Numbered from the stretch's first letter, positions 23,655 to 31,431 are shown. The stretch is 32,079 nucleotides of DNA from Paenibacillus sp. (GCA_031254035.1 JAIRVF010000105.1:1-32079), one strand, 5' to 3'. Numbers and translations: made by a program. The notes: generated by a model not told the origin, from the letters alone.

Positions 23655-24161
23655 TTAACCCAAAAAATAAACCAGCATTTCTTCGTCATAAGTCTGTCCC
23701 TGTACTATTAAAGCCTCTTTCTCCAGGCCATAACTAACAAACCCCAGGCCATTATACAATGCCGACGCAGCGGTGTTGGCCGTAACTACCGTTAGCTGAA
23801 TCTGCCGCAAGCCTGCTATTTCTTTGCCCCTGCGCAGTATTTCCTGAATAAGTTTCTTGGCGATTCCTTGGCCGCGATGGGCAGAAGATACGTACACTCC
23901 CCACACCATCCCTTTATGCCGGACTTTCATTCCCTGCTCTCTTCGAAATCCGGCCATGCCCACCAACTCGCCTGCTTCCGTAAAAGCCCCCAAAATATAA
24001 TGATCAGGTTCTTCGTTTATTCTCAATTCGACTTCACTCATCGGCGTGTGTACCTGTTCCTCATAAGAGGACCCGAAAGCTTCGGGATGATTTTTCAGCG
24101 CTTCAAGCCTCAGCTTCCAAAATGCATCCGCTTGCCTACGCTCTATGTTCCTGATATGCAT
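23655..24161 (-). CDS. GNAT family N-acetyltransferase
   Basis: A 168-aa acetyltransferase. The acetyl-CoA motif A is VYVSSAHRGQGIAKKLIQEI (about residues 89-108), with the R-G-Q-G-I-A pyrophosphate loop. Motif B, LTVVTANTAASALYNGLGF, follows (about 123-141). The N-terminus (IRNIERRQADAFWKLRLEAL) and the SSYEEQ segment place it with the common 'ribosomal-protein/small-molecule' GNATs of Bacillales; the acceptor is unknown. The frame is open to 24356, but the ATG at 24161 with GGGAG upstream gives the normal domain start. It is divergent from the SPFH operon and has its own terminator. Confidence 0.9.
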   Translation of the reverse strand: MHIRNIERRQADAFWKLRLEALKNHPEAFGSSYEEQVHTPMSEVELRINEEPDHYILGAFTEAGELVGMAGFRREQGMKVRHKGMVWGVYVSSAHRGQGIAKKLIQEILRRGKEIAGLRQIQLTVVTANTAASALYNGLGFVSYGLEKEALIVQGQTYDEEMLVYFLG

Positions 24162-24349
24162 TAAATGCCACTCCCTTATCATTAAAATGACTTCTGCCCC
24201 AGCCTTTACTCTTTCCGCATATCTCCACAGAATCTTTGAAATTCCCACATATTTGCACCCGCATAGGCCTTTAATCGTATACAATAGTAGTATATAGGTA
24301 CATTTTTCCATGCTAATTGAAGCGAATGATGTAAAAAGGAGTGCAGAAA

Positions 24350-25657
24350 ATGGCAATTATTGATGTCGTAAAATATGATGGACCTCCAGGCGTTTTTGCA
24401 TGGCGTTATCCTAATCAGGAATTGGGCACATGGACTCAGCTGATCGTACACGAAACACAAGAGGCGATTCTGTTTAAAGGCGGTCAGGCGCTGGATTCCT
24501 TTTCATCTGGGCGTCATACGTTAAGTACCGCTAATATACCAATTTTGTCCAACTTAGTAAATATTCCATTCGGTGGAAAATCACCTTTTACCGCCGAGGT
24601 ATGGTTCGTCAACAAGCTCAGTTCAATGGATGTGAAATGGGGGACAAGCTCTCCACTGGAGCTTCAGGATCCCAAGTTCAATATCATTGTATCGATAAGA
24701 GCTCACGGCCAATTCGGAATTCGAATTGCAGATACCCGTAAGTTCCTCCTGAAGCTTGTTGGCACACTTCCGGCCTTTGATCAGGATACGTTGGTTAAAT
24801 ATTACCGCGGTGTGTTAATGTCTAACATCAAAGATATGATTTCATCCTATATCGTCCGCAAAAAAATCAGCGTAGTCGAAATCAACGCATACGCCGCTGA
24901 AATAGCAAAACATATCGAAGAAGCAATTGCGCCTGCATTTGAGGATATGGGGATATCACTGCTTAATTTTTATATCGACTCGATTAATATTCCAACAGAT
25001 GACCCTGCCGTCCAACGAATCAAAGCAGCTTTAGCCAAAAAGGCGGAGATGGACATTATCGGATATACATATCAAGAGGAACGATCCTTCAATACCATGG
25101 AAGATATGGCCAAAAACCCCGGCAGCAGTGCAGCAGCGGTCGGTTCTGGACTTGGCTTGGGACTCGGTATGGCCGGCTCCATGCATGAAGCTGCAAGTCA
25201 GATGACCGCAAATCTTTCATTGCAAGGCACAACAGTAAAAGACGTAAGACAGAAAAGCTGTCAGAAGTGCGATAGTCTCAACTCTGAAGATGCAAGGTTT
25301 TGTTCCGGTTGCGGCCACACCTTAACGATCGACCCCCCTGTAAATCAAAATAAACAAATCATTTGCAGCGATTGTGGGAGTCCGATTCCTCCAAACGCCA
25401 AGTTTTGCGAAAATTGCGGAGATCCCTACAACGCCTGTCCGACTTGCGGCAATGATTTCGCCATCGGAACGGCTGTATGTACGCATTGCGGGACCCAGCT
25501 CCCAAAGGTGTGCAGAGAATGCGGGGAATTGATCGATGCAAAAGCAAAATTTTGCCCAGGTTGCGGTTCGAGCTGCATCCTGAAATGCTCGAGTTGTAAT
25601 CATGAGATTTTGCCGGGACAGAAATTTTGTATGGAATGTGGCGCTAAATTAACTTAA
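24350..25657 (+). CDS. SPFH-domain protein with five C-terminal zinc ribbons (YdjI-like)
   Basis: A 435-aa cytoplasmic protein. Residues 1 to about 240 form the SPFH/'virion core protein' domain seen in B. subtilis YdjI (opening MAIIDVVKYDGPPGVFAWRY). A Gly/Ala-rich linker (GSGLGLGLGMAGS) follows. Then come five tandem double-CxxC zinc ribbons at about residues 300-435: CQKC/CSGC, CSDC/CENC, CPTC/CTHC, CREC/CPGC and CSSC/CMEC. Published YdjI-type proteins carry fewer ribbons, so the tail looks expanded. In B. subtilis, YdjI helps bring PspA to the membrane with YdjG and YdjH under envelope stress. The ATG at 24350 is chosen because AGGAG lies 8 nt upstream (a GTG at 24341 overlaps that site). 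It starts a three-gene operon. Confidence 0.88.
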   Translation: MAIIDVVKYDGPPGVFAWRYPNQELGTWTQLIVHETQEAILFKGGQALDSFSSGRHTLSTANIPILSNLVNIPFGGKSPFTAEVWFVNKLSSMDVKWGTSSPLELQDPKFNIIVSIRAHGQFGIRIADTRKFLLKLVGTLPAFDQDTLVKYYRGVLMSNIKDMISSYIVRKKISVVEINAYAAEIAKHIEEAIAPAFEDMGISLLNFYIDSINIPTDDPAVQRIKAALAKKAEMDIIGYTYQEERSFNTMEDMAKNPGSSAAAVGSGLGLGLGMAGSMHEAASQMTANLSLQGTTVKDVRQKSCQKCDSLNSEDARFCSGCGHTLTIDPPVNQNKQIICSDCGSPIPPNAKFCENCGDPYNACPTCGNDFAIGTAVCTHCGTQLPKVCRECGELIDAKAKFCPGCGSSCILKCSSCNHEILPGQKFCMECGAKLT

Positions 25658-25671
25658 AGCGGGGGAAGAAA

Positions 25672-26433
25672 ATGAATACCGGAATCATTCGTAAAAGCTG
25701 GTTCAGGACCATGATCTTCATTCTGCCTTTGATTACCGTTATATTGTTTGGATTAAACGGCGGTTGGGTCCGAATGAATGCGTGGACTTCAGGTGCAGCA
25801 ATCGGCTGCGCCGAAGTCGCCTTATTGTTATTTTTGCTGCGAACCGTAGGCCGTGAACCCGATTATGCGTCACCCGTTCCTTTTCGTATTGCTTCGGGAA
25901 TTATCACCTTGATGTACGGGATTATCGTATTACTCAGCGTCATTTTGTTTGGATATATATTCGAAATTTCAGGCCTCACTTATCTAACGATGCACCTTAT
26001 CATTTTCGCAGGATTTGCTGTCATTCTCATATTGATGGAACTGATCGGGAAACATGCCGGCTCCGAGGAACGAAAGCAATATGATGACCGAAACGCCCAA
26101 AAGAAGCAGGTCGCCCGGATTTCATCCATTCGATCACAAATACAGGCTATAACTGAAATACCCAATCAAAACGATTTGCTTCAGGAACTCCGTAAATTAG
26201 AGGAAACCATTTGTTATAGCGAACCCACAATCAACACGGCATTATTCGAAGTGATGAATCTATTGGAGCAGCATATCGCGTTGCTGGAGGATCAGGTGAA
26301 GCTAATCCAAACGGTTACCATGCCGAAGAAATTGGAATTAATCGCCGAGGTGCCCCCTCTTGTCCGTAAAATCCACGAAATCGTGAATGAACGAAATAAG
26401 CAGTCACTTCATTTAAAATCCAAATCGCTATAG
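25672..26433 (+). CDS. Membrane protein with C-terminal coiled coil
   Basis: A 253-aa protein with four hydrophobic helices in the first about 125 residues: about 12-28 (TMIFILPLITVILFGL), 40-56, 72-95 (ASGIITLMYGIIVLLSVILF) and 101-122. A basic boundary (GKHAGSEERKQYDDRNAQKK) leads to a roughly 110-residue cytoplasmic alpha-helical tail with heptad-like leucines. No family was recognised with certainty. Its place, 14 bp after an SPFH/zinc-ribbon gene and before a zinc-ribbon membrane gene, suggests a role like the membrane partners of B. subtilis YdjI. GGGGGAAG precedes the ATG at 25672. Confidence 0.8.
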   Translation: MNTGIIRKSWFRTMIFILPLITVILFGLNGGWVRMNAWTSGAAIGCAEVALLLFLLRTVGREPDYASPVPFRIASGIITLMYGIIVLLSVILFGYIFEISGLTYLTMHLIIFAGFAVILILMELIGKHAGSEERKQYDDRNAQKKQVARISSIRSQIQAITEIPNQNDLLQELRKLEETICYSEPTINTALFEVMNLLEQHIALLEDQVKLIQTVTMPKKLELIAEVPPLVRKIHEIVNERNKQSLHLKSKSL

Positions 26434-26461
26434 ATAAGAAATACAAAAAGGAGATCTTTGT

Positions 26462-27232
26462 ATGAATTTTGAATTCAAATCAAAGTACAAGATATTTGAC
26501 CGGATCATTCTCGGAATAACCTTTACTTTTTTCCCTCTTGGTTGGTTGATGGTTCTCATTCGCGTCCTTTCAACACATGTTCATCACAGCTGCAAAGGCC
26601 GAAACCATCGATTGCTGGGATGGTGTCTGGTCTACACCTATTTGATTCTTATGGCATTTGTCTACTTATCATATGACGATTTCGGGCCTGCTGAATCCTC
26701 GGAATTTGGTGAATATGTCTTCTACTTTGGATTAGCTATGATTCTTCCGGCTCTCGCCTTTTTTGTTTTAGGTGGTGCAGCAGACCGAAAGTTCAATAGC
26801 CTGCTGAGTCAATATTATCACCTAGTTATGGAAAGAGGGATCAATGAGATTGACCACATCGCGTATGAAACCGGACAATCCCCTTATCCGGTCATACGAG
26901 ATTTGGATTTTATGATTAATGAGCGCATGCTGCCATTTGGAAGAATTGAAAACAGCATTCTTGAATTGGAGCCGGAAGGTTATCACCAACAATACGAAAC
27001 GAACGTGGATTACGAGGAATACGAAGACGACGTGGGCGATGATGAATATGATGAGGATGAATATGATGAGGATGAATACGATGATGAGGATAGCGACGAC
27101 GAAGAAGAAGATACGCACACAAAATCAAAAGGCCCACGGATGATGGAATGTCCCGGATGTGGCGCTAGGATATTCGTTGTCCCCAATGAACGGAAAGAAT
27201 GTGAATATTGCGGCAACGTAATCAGTATGTGA
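26462..27232 (+). CDS. Membrane protein with acidic repeat and C-terminal zinc ribbon
   Basis: A 256-aa protein. Helices lie at about residues 15-36 (IILGITFTFFPLGWLMVLI), 54-70 and 86-105 (VFYFGLAMILPALAFFVLGG). A conserved-looking 110-175 stretch reads as a winged-helix-like domain (YYHLVMERGINEIDHIAYET). A tract at about 180-220 is almost entirely Asp, Glu and Tyr. The end is a single zinc ribbon with CPGC and CEYC (about 231-251). An AAGGAG lies about 8 nt before the ATG. It is the third gene of the SPFH operon. Acidic tail plus zinc ribbon suggests docking to basic partner proteins, but this is inference. Confidence 0.8.
   Translation: MNFEFKSKYKIFDRIILGITFTFFPLGWLMVLIRVLSTHVHHSCKGRNHRLLGWCLVYTYLILMAFVYLSYDDFGPAESSEFGEYVFYFGLAMILPALAFFVLGGAADRKFNSLLSQYYHLVMERGINEIDHIAYETGQSPYPVIRDLDFMINERMLPFGRIENSILELEPEGYHQQYETNVDYEEYEDDVGDDEYDEDEYDEDEYDDEDSDDEEEDTHTKSKGPRMMECPGCGARIFVVPNERKECEYCGNVISM
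27041..27085 (+). repeat. 15-bp tandem repeat encoding the acidic tract
   Basis: GATGAATATGATGAG occurs twice exactly (27041-27055 and 27056-27070), with a third near copy at 27071-27085. It encodes D-E-Y-D-E units. Replication slippage here would change tract length in steps of five residues without a frameshift. Confidence 0.85.
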
Positions 27233-27496
27233 GCCAATCTTAAAGAGCAACAGCAATGCTTGTATACCTCCAAAAAATGCGGCTTCCAAGATCACCAAAA
27301 TCCCAAGAATTCCGTCAAATGGTGTGAAAAAGGGAGCCGTTCCCGGTGGTATATACACATGAACCAGTATTCCTTAGACTATGCAAGACAATAAAACTGC
27401 AGAACGAGATACCGAAATTTTCTGATGATAATATTACCGGGAACAGGATCGCGATAAAATAAATAAAAGCGCTCTCTTTCGAATTAATCCCTGTTT
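27233..27496 (-). other. Possible remnant of a membrane protein gene
   Basis: The gap between the converging SPFH operon and fur has no intact gene. On the minus strand one frame reads SAFIYFIAILFPVILSS. After a frame change, another reads FDGILGILVILEAAFFGGIQ and ALLLLFKIG. Both are hydrophobic and membrane-like, in the order and strand expected of a single frameshifted gene. No homologue is recognised and chance is possible in AT-rich DNA. Confidence 0.25.
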
Positions 27497-27955
27497 TTAC
27501 TTTGTTAAGCTACTTTTATTGCAATTTTGGTAAACACCCATAAACTCCAGCCGGTGGTCACTCACTTCAAAACCGTATTCGCGTTCCAAACGTTCCTCCA
27601 AATCCCCAAGCCAATCCTCTTTAATGATCTCCATCTTTTTGCAGTCCTCGCAAATCAGATGATGGTGCATATGTTTCTCTTCTTCGCCGCGTAGGTCAAA
27701 GAGGGCTACACCCTCACCATCATTTATTTTTTTTATAATTTGCAGATCCGTCAATAGCTCTAAATTACGGTACACGGTGGCAATGCCTATCTCGGGATAT
27801 TTATCCTTCACCAGGACATAGATCTCCTCCGAAGACAAAAAATTATGCTCATTTTCCAATAAAACCTGAATCGTCGCTTCACGCTGAGCTGTCATCTTAT
27901 AACCTTTTTTCATGATCATTTGGCTAATTTGATTTATTCTCTCTTGAAGCTTCAT
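27497..27955 (-). CDS. fur: Fur family metal-responsive regulator with one missing structural Cys
   Basis: A 152-aa Fur-family repressor. The winged-helix DNA-binding part covers residues 1-85, with the family signature MTAQREATIQVLLE (21-34) and PEIGIATVYRNLELL (54-68). The dimerisation/metal domain has HMHHH (95-99) and the first structural-zinc pair CEDC (102-105). The second pair normally reads C-x-x-C but here is YQNC, with Tyr142 in place of Cys. The codon is TAC where TGC would give Cys, a single transition. The overall pattern (NDGEGVALFDLRGE) is closest to iron-type Fur rather than PerR or Zur, but this cannot be settled by eye. The ATG at 27955 gives the standard start; the frame is open to 28087. 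A GGAGG lies 12 nt upstream, slightly far. Confidence 0.85.
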   Translation of the reverse strand: MKLQERINQISQMIMKKGYKMTAQREATIQVLLENEHNFLSSEEIYVLVKDKYPEIGIATVYRNLELLTDLQIIKKINDGEGVALFDLRGEEEKHMHHHLICEDCKKMEIIKEDWLGDLEERLEREYGFEVSDHRLEFMGVYQNCNKSSLTK

Positions 27956-28023
27956 GTTTGGCGCTGACCTCCTCCATGGTGCTGTATGATCGATGTCATC
28001 GGTGGCTACGATGTGATGAGGTA

Positions 28024-28149
28024 ATGAATACGATAGCGTTAGTAGCAGTTGATGCGCCATACCCAGAAAAGTTGTCGGTTTATTCAAAAAAAATGCCCAT
28101 TTGCTGTGCGAATGTCATTAAAGAAACTTCTCGCTATAAAATGGACTGA
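28024..28149 (+). CDS. Small ORF of unknown meaning upstream of fur
   Basis: A 41-codon frame on the plus strand opens MNTIALVAVDAPYPEKLSVY and ends CCANVIKETSRYKMD. The first half looks protein-like, with a hydrophobic strand then a PYPE turn. GAGG lies only 2 nt before the ATG, too close for efficient initiation. It overlaps the fur upstream region. It may be a gene fragment or chance. No homologue is recognised. Confidence 0.25.
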   Translation: MNTIALVAVDAPYPEKLSVYSKKMPICCANVIKETSRYKMD

Positions 28150-28173
28150 TGAATTGACCCGAAAAATATTCTT

Positions 28174-28377
28174 TTAAAAAGCCATGTGTTGTTTGGGGAA
28201 ACAGATAAGATTGTGATGCGGATTCGGGTGTATATAATGTGCCTCTTCCAACGTTCCATTAGGCTCCTGAGCACCTCCAGGCAGCGTATAATAAATCCCT
28301 ATATTTGGCCTCTCTTTTCGAATGAAAAGTAGCTTGTCTTCATGGATAATCAAAGCCCTGACCGTATTTCTGACCAC
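28174..28377 (-). pseudogene. Truncated NUDIX hydrolase
   Basis: A GTG start at 28377 after GGTGGAG opens VRNTVRALIIHEDKLLFIRK, then YYTLPGGAQEPNGTLEEA: the first strands and first half of the Nudix box. The catalytic RE-x2-EE-x-G part is missing. After LEEA the frame continues with an unrelated-looking HYIHPNPHHNLICFPK and stops at 67 residues, about half normal length. HPNPHH may match the N-P-D-P-H segment near the end of this NUDIX subgroup, which would make this an in-frame internal deletion. It cannot be a functional pyrophosphohydrolase. Confidence 0.7.
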
Positions 28378-28446
28378 GAAACTCCACCCCCGATCCCTTT
28401 CACTCAGTCCATCCGAAAAACAATTTCCTCACTCTTTGGGCTATCC

Positions 28447-28576
28447 TTAAATGGAATGCTGTGTTGCTTGCCGATACTCTTTTTTAAGAATCGAAAAATA
28501 ATATTGGTCGGTCCATTCATCGTTCCAAAATAACTCTTCCTTAAACACGCCTTCCCGGGTCACCACAAATCTTCAT
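28447..28576 (-). pseudogene. Deleted RimJ/RimL-type GNAT: start plus C-terminal tail only
   Basis: An AGGAGGG site and ATG (28576) are followed almost at once, in another frame, by RFVVTREGVFKEELFWNDEW and TDQYYFSILKKEY. This is the closing segment of RimJ/RimL-like acetyltransferases (the G-x-x-R-EGxxRE...D-x-x-x-x-xxLxxEW pattern). About 130 residues including the whole acetyl-CoA site are absent. The start frame itself stops after 11 codons. It lies directly upstream of the truncated NUDIX gene, so both were probably once in one operon. Confidence 0.6.
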
Positions 28577-28631
28577 ACAATGTCCCTCCTGAATTTGTAA
28601 AGTTAATGATGTTAAAATGAATGACTCGAAT

Positions 28632-28671
28632 TTATGGGTTGTCCCGAATCATATTCCATAATAACCCATAA
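28632..28671. repeat. 9-bp inverted repeat upstream of the DUF218 gene
   Basis: TTATGGGTT (28632-28640) and AACCCATAA (28663-28671) are exact complements 22 bp apart. There is no U-tract, so it is not a standard terminator. It could be an operator or RNA hairpin. The rest of 28577-28930 is AT-rich and shows no supported gene or clear promoter. Confidence 0.4.
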
Positions 28672-28930
28672 TCCGAAATCAAATAGCTGGACTTATCTGC
28701 CGCTAAAAGTTAAACTCTTTGCTCCAATCGTATCGTGCCGCTCGGGTTGCTTGGATCTTGGGTCGGGTCATGTTGTGTTATGTATTTTATTTTCCGTTAC
28801 GGTTGAAACTCATGAATAAGGACTTAGATTCAGATTGTGTCCTTTTAGCTTATATATTACAATGATTAGGTTTTCAAAAATACTCTCACAACTAATACAT
28901 AATATTGAGACCGAGGTGTGTGCAAACATT

Positions 28931-29965
28931 ATGATTTTCGGGGTTTTTACAGTTATCTTATTTATCATTTTTTTAATTTTCCATTTATCGGATCCTAGGA
29001 GAATAATAAACGGCTTTGTATTCAATGTGTTTTGTTGTTCACTAGTGGTTTCCGGAGCTTATTTTGCTCTTACAACTCCTATTGTTATTTTTCGAGTCAT
29101 GATACTGATACCATTATTTATCGTTCTTCTTTTTCTATCGACTTTCGGAATCATCGTCTTATGCGTTGGGTTACTTCTTAATGCAAGAATTTTGTTAAAA
29201 AAGGAAGGACGACGGTTTTCGAATTGCTTAACATTAATTTTTGGTTTATGTCTGTTGCTATTGATATTATTTCCGATTTTTATTCCGGAGCGGTTGATAT
29301 CTTCTCATCTTGGCCCCTTGCTTGCAGGAGGATCGCTGATTCTAATCTATTTCTTTTTTAGCTTAACTAATTTCTTAAGTGCATATTTTCTTTATCAGTT
29401 TAACCGACCGAAATATAACCAGGATTTTATTATCGTTCTTGGAAGTGGATTAATTCGTGACAAAGTACCGCCGCTGTTAGCGAGCAGAATTGATAAAGCC
29501 ATTGATTTTTATCGGAAACAAGCTTCTGCTGCTTATCCGCCCACAATTATTTTCTCCGGTGGACAAGGCCCTAATGAAAATCTCTCGGAAGCCGAGGCTA
29601 TGCAAAAATATGCTATCGAAAAAGGAATTCCTCCGGAACATACGCTGAAGGAAGACCGTTCTGTTAATACGTATCAGAATATGCTTTTTTCTAAACAAAT
29701 CATGGACTCGTTAATGAGCGACAAATATAGCAGCATCTTTACCACCAATAATTTTCACCTATTCCGTGCTGGCTTGTATGCAAAACAAACGGGATTAAAG
29801 AGTCAAGGCATTGGATCAAAAACGGCCTTTTATTACTGGCCTAATGCAATGATTCGTGAATATATAGCTATCTTAGTCATGAATCGTAAGCGTCATAGCA
29901 TCGTAGTAGGAAGTATTTTAGTTTTTTCAATGATAATAACAACCATTTACTTTTTAGTATTATAA
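28931..29965 (+). CDS. YdcF/DUF218 family membrane protein (ElyC/SanA-like)
   Basis: About 344 residues. The first about 180 residues are mostly transmembrane (roughly six helices, including VFTVILFIIFLIF, VMILIPLFIVLLFLSTFG, CLTLIFGLCLLLLILF and LIYFFFSLTNFLSAYFLY). The DUF218 domain follows: DFIIVLGSGLIRDKVPPLLA, TIIFSGGQGPNENLSEAEAM, DRSVNTYQNMLFSKQIM and FTTNNFHLFRAGLYAKQTGL, which is the complete motif series. A last helix (VVGSILVFSMIITTIYFLVL) ends the protein. Related proteins (SanA, ElyC) affect envelope and peptidoglycan-precursor handling; the biochemical role is not established. The frame opens at a TTG at 28835; I favour the ATG at 28931 with GAGGTG upstream because the earlier residues are polar. 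The start is uncertain. Confidence 0.85.
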   Translation: MIFGVFTVILFIIFLIFHLSDPRRIINGFVFNVFCCSLVVSGAYFALTTPIVIFRVMILIPLFIVLLFLSTFGIIVLCVGLLLNARILLKKEGRRFSNCLTLIFGLCLLLLILFPIFIPERLISSHLGPLLAGGSLILIYFFFSLTNFLSAYFLYQFNRPKYNQDFIIVLGSGLIRDKVPPLLASRIDKAIDFYRKQASAAYPPTIIFSGGQGPNENLSEAEAMQKYAIEKGIPPEHTLKEDRSVNTYQNMLFSKQIMDSLMSDKYSSIFTTNNFHLFRAGLYAKQTGLKSQGIGSKTAFYYWPNAMIREYIAILVMNRKRHSIVVGSILVFSMIITTIYFLVL

Positions 29966-30137
29966 GGAGGTTGTATGTCTTAATTTGGGATATGCTGGGA
30001 TACGCTCTTCATTCTTTTCAGATGATAGAGCGGCCCATGCACTGTATAACATCAAATGAGCTGCATCCGAAACTGCCCATAATATTTACATAGTTGAAAT
30101 AATTTGCGATATTCTCTTCAATCCATTACGCTTTTAT
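29966..30137 (+). other. Orphan ribosome binding site with ATG-TCT-TAA
   Basis: Directly after the DUF218 stop codon a perfect AAGGAGG is followed by ATG (29974), one Ser codon and a TAA. In another frame a short protein-like stretch, LGYAGIRSSFFSDDRAAHAL, follows and stops. This may be the scar of a deleted downstream gene. The rest of the gap shows nothing. Confidence 0.25.
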
Positions 30138-30713
30138 TCATTCAGAAAAATGCTTCCGGATTTTCGCGAATTCCGCGTAATCCTCCATGTAAAAGTCTGC
30201 GCCTGGACACTTATTCTGAAACAAACAGGTTTTGATTCCAATTGCTTTCCCCGGCAATATATCCAGTTCCCGATCGCCAATCACAAGATCGATATGGTAT
30301 TGATTGTGGAGATGTTGATATGATGCCGGATCCGGCTTTCTTGGGTAACCATCGTCACCGGCAATCATGTCAGTAAAATATGTATCCCAGCCAAAATGCT
30401 GCAGTACGGCCAAAATTTCTTTTCGAGGTTTATGCGTCATGATGACATTGGTGTGAGCGTATTTCAAAACCTCTTCGACCCCATCAAACGGGTGAAAAGC
30501 ATCCGGTGACAACCATGCTGTTTTATGACGTATTTCCTTTATTTGATCTTCCGTCATTCGAAAATATTTCTCGGCATCGCCGAATGAAATTTTCAGCTTA
30601 GAGAACACTTCTTCTTCCGTTATACGATCGTCACCCAGCACTTCTTTAAAAACAGCTGTATACGCAGGATATGTATTAAATATGGTCCCATCAAAATCCC
30701 ATAAAATATTCAA
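30138..30713 (-). CDS. HAD-family hydrolase (phosphoglycolate-phosphatase-like)
   Basis: A 191-aa HAD phosphatase. Motif I is WDFDGTIFNT, with the nucleophile Asp6 and acid/base Asp8. A helical cap (about residues 15-75) follows. Motif II is the Thr in VIMTHKPRKE (about 90-99). Motif III/IV lies in RKPDPASYQ (Lys about 126) and VIGDRELDILPGK (about 144-156). The spacing is that of subclass I members like Gph/PgmB; the substrate is unknown. The start is a TTG at 30713 with a weak GGGTG upstream. It lies just beyond a truncated DUF1801 gene on the same strand. Confidence 0.9.
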   Translation of the reverse strand: MNILWDFDGTIFNTYPAYTAVFKEVLGDDRITEEEVFSKLKISFGDAEKYFRMTEDQIKEIRHKTAWLSPDAFHPFDGVEEVLKYAHTNVIMTHKPRKEILAVLQHFGWDTYFTDMIAGDDGYPRKPDPASYQHLHNQYHIDLVIGDRELDILPGKAIGIKTCLFQNKCPGADFYMEDYAEFAKIRKHFSE

Positions 30714-30769
30714 GAGTTAACACCCGCCTTTTGGATAGGTTTTGTTCAAAAATTCAATAGACCCGTTTA

Positions 30770-30922
30770 TCAACTGGGTCCCCACATTTTCGCTTCATAA
30801 CCTGTCATTTCCGTGAAGATATCCAATAGTTTAAATGCATCTTCACGTTTTTTCAGATTTTCGATATTTCCAATGAATTCAATGACACTGCTGTCGGTTT
30901 CTTTTGTTTTTAATTCATACAT
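30770..30922 (-). pseudogene. Truncated DUF1801 protein (N-terminal 50 residues)
   Basis: A GGAGG 9 nt before ATG 30922 opens MYELKTKETDSSVIEFIGNI, then KKREDAFKLLDIF and TGYEAKMWGPS, and stops. This is the beginning of DUF1801 (YdhG-like) proteins, which continue from MWGPS-I-I-G-F for about 80-90 more residues. The stop falls exactly within the conserved core. A GACCC-N10-GGGTC hairpin overlaps the end and could terminate transcription. I read it as a deletion remnant. A short functional peptide is less likely. Confidence 0.75.
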
Positions 30923-30937
30923 ATTGGATTCCCTCCG

Positions 30938-31360
30938 CTAAACAATGGTTGCGCAATATCCTGTTTCTTTTCCTTTTTGAACGGCCCTAACATACCCTTC
31001 AAAATAATAGGGGATGTTGTCTTCTTCGCCGTTTACTATTCTCCCCCTTACTTTGTCAAAAGCATAAATCGAAACGGAAAATGCAGGTTCTCCGGTAATT
31101 AGAACAGGCTGCTCTTTGTCTTGTACCCAATAATACTCGCCGCCATAGTTTCTTCTTGCCACCTCAAAAATATAGCTTCCTGCCATCGAGCAGGCGGAAT
31201 CCAAAAAGTCTTCATCGATTTCAAAATCACGTAATTCATCTAACATATTATCTACATCGTGAAGGCTCTCCACACTAAAATCGAAATTGCCCTTGTCGGA
31301 AAAGTTGTCAGTAAAATTTTCAGCAGTTTCTATAATGTCGTTTTTTAAACTTCTTTGCAT
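30938..31360 (-). CDS. Uncharacterised soluble protein
   Basis: A 140-aa acidic cytoplasmic protein. No family was recognised with certainty. Features are an amphipathic N-terminal helix (SLKNDIIETAENFTDNF), an acidic central helix (VDNMLDELRDFEIDEDF), and a small domain with ACSMAGSYIFEVARRNYGGE and YYWVQDKEQPVLITG. This layout resembles several small 'immunity-like' or stress-associated families, but no claim is made. The ATG at 31360 is chosen because GGAGG lies 8 nt upstream (an in-frame TTG at 31375 is earlier). It ends 16 bases before the truncated DUF1801 start, so they share a transcript. Confidence 0.65.
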   Translation of the reverse strand: MQRSLKNDIIETAENFTDNFSDKGNFDFSVESLHDVDNMLDELRDFEIDEDFLDSACSMAGSYIFEVARRNYGGEYYWVQDKEQPVLITGEPAFSVSIYAFDKVRGRIVNGEEDNIPYYFEGYVRAVQKGKETGYCATIV

Positions 31361-31431
31361 TGATTGGCCCTCCAACTTTTTATGTAGTCGCTTCAGGATT
31401 TGGGTTACCTTGCTACCAAGAGATCCATCTT

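Noticed and set aside
24162..24349. Sigma-W-type promoter for the SPFH operon
   Set aside because: A CGTA -10-like motif is present near 24276, but no TGAAAC lies at the required distance; the promoter remains undefined.
27010..27273. Minus-strand Ser-rich open frame
   Set aside because: It is the complement of the Asp/Glu repeat of the zinc-ribbon membrane protein gene.
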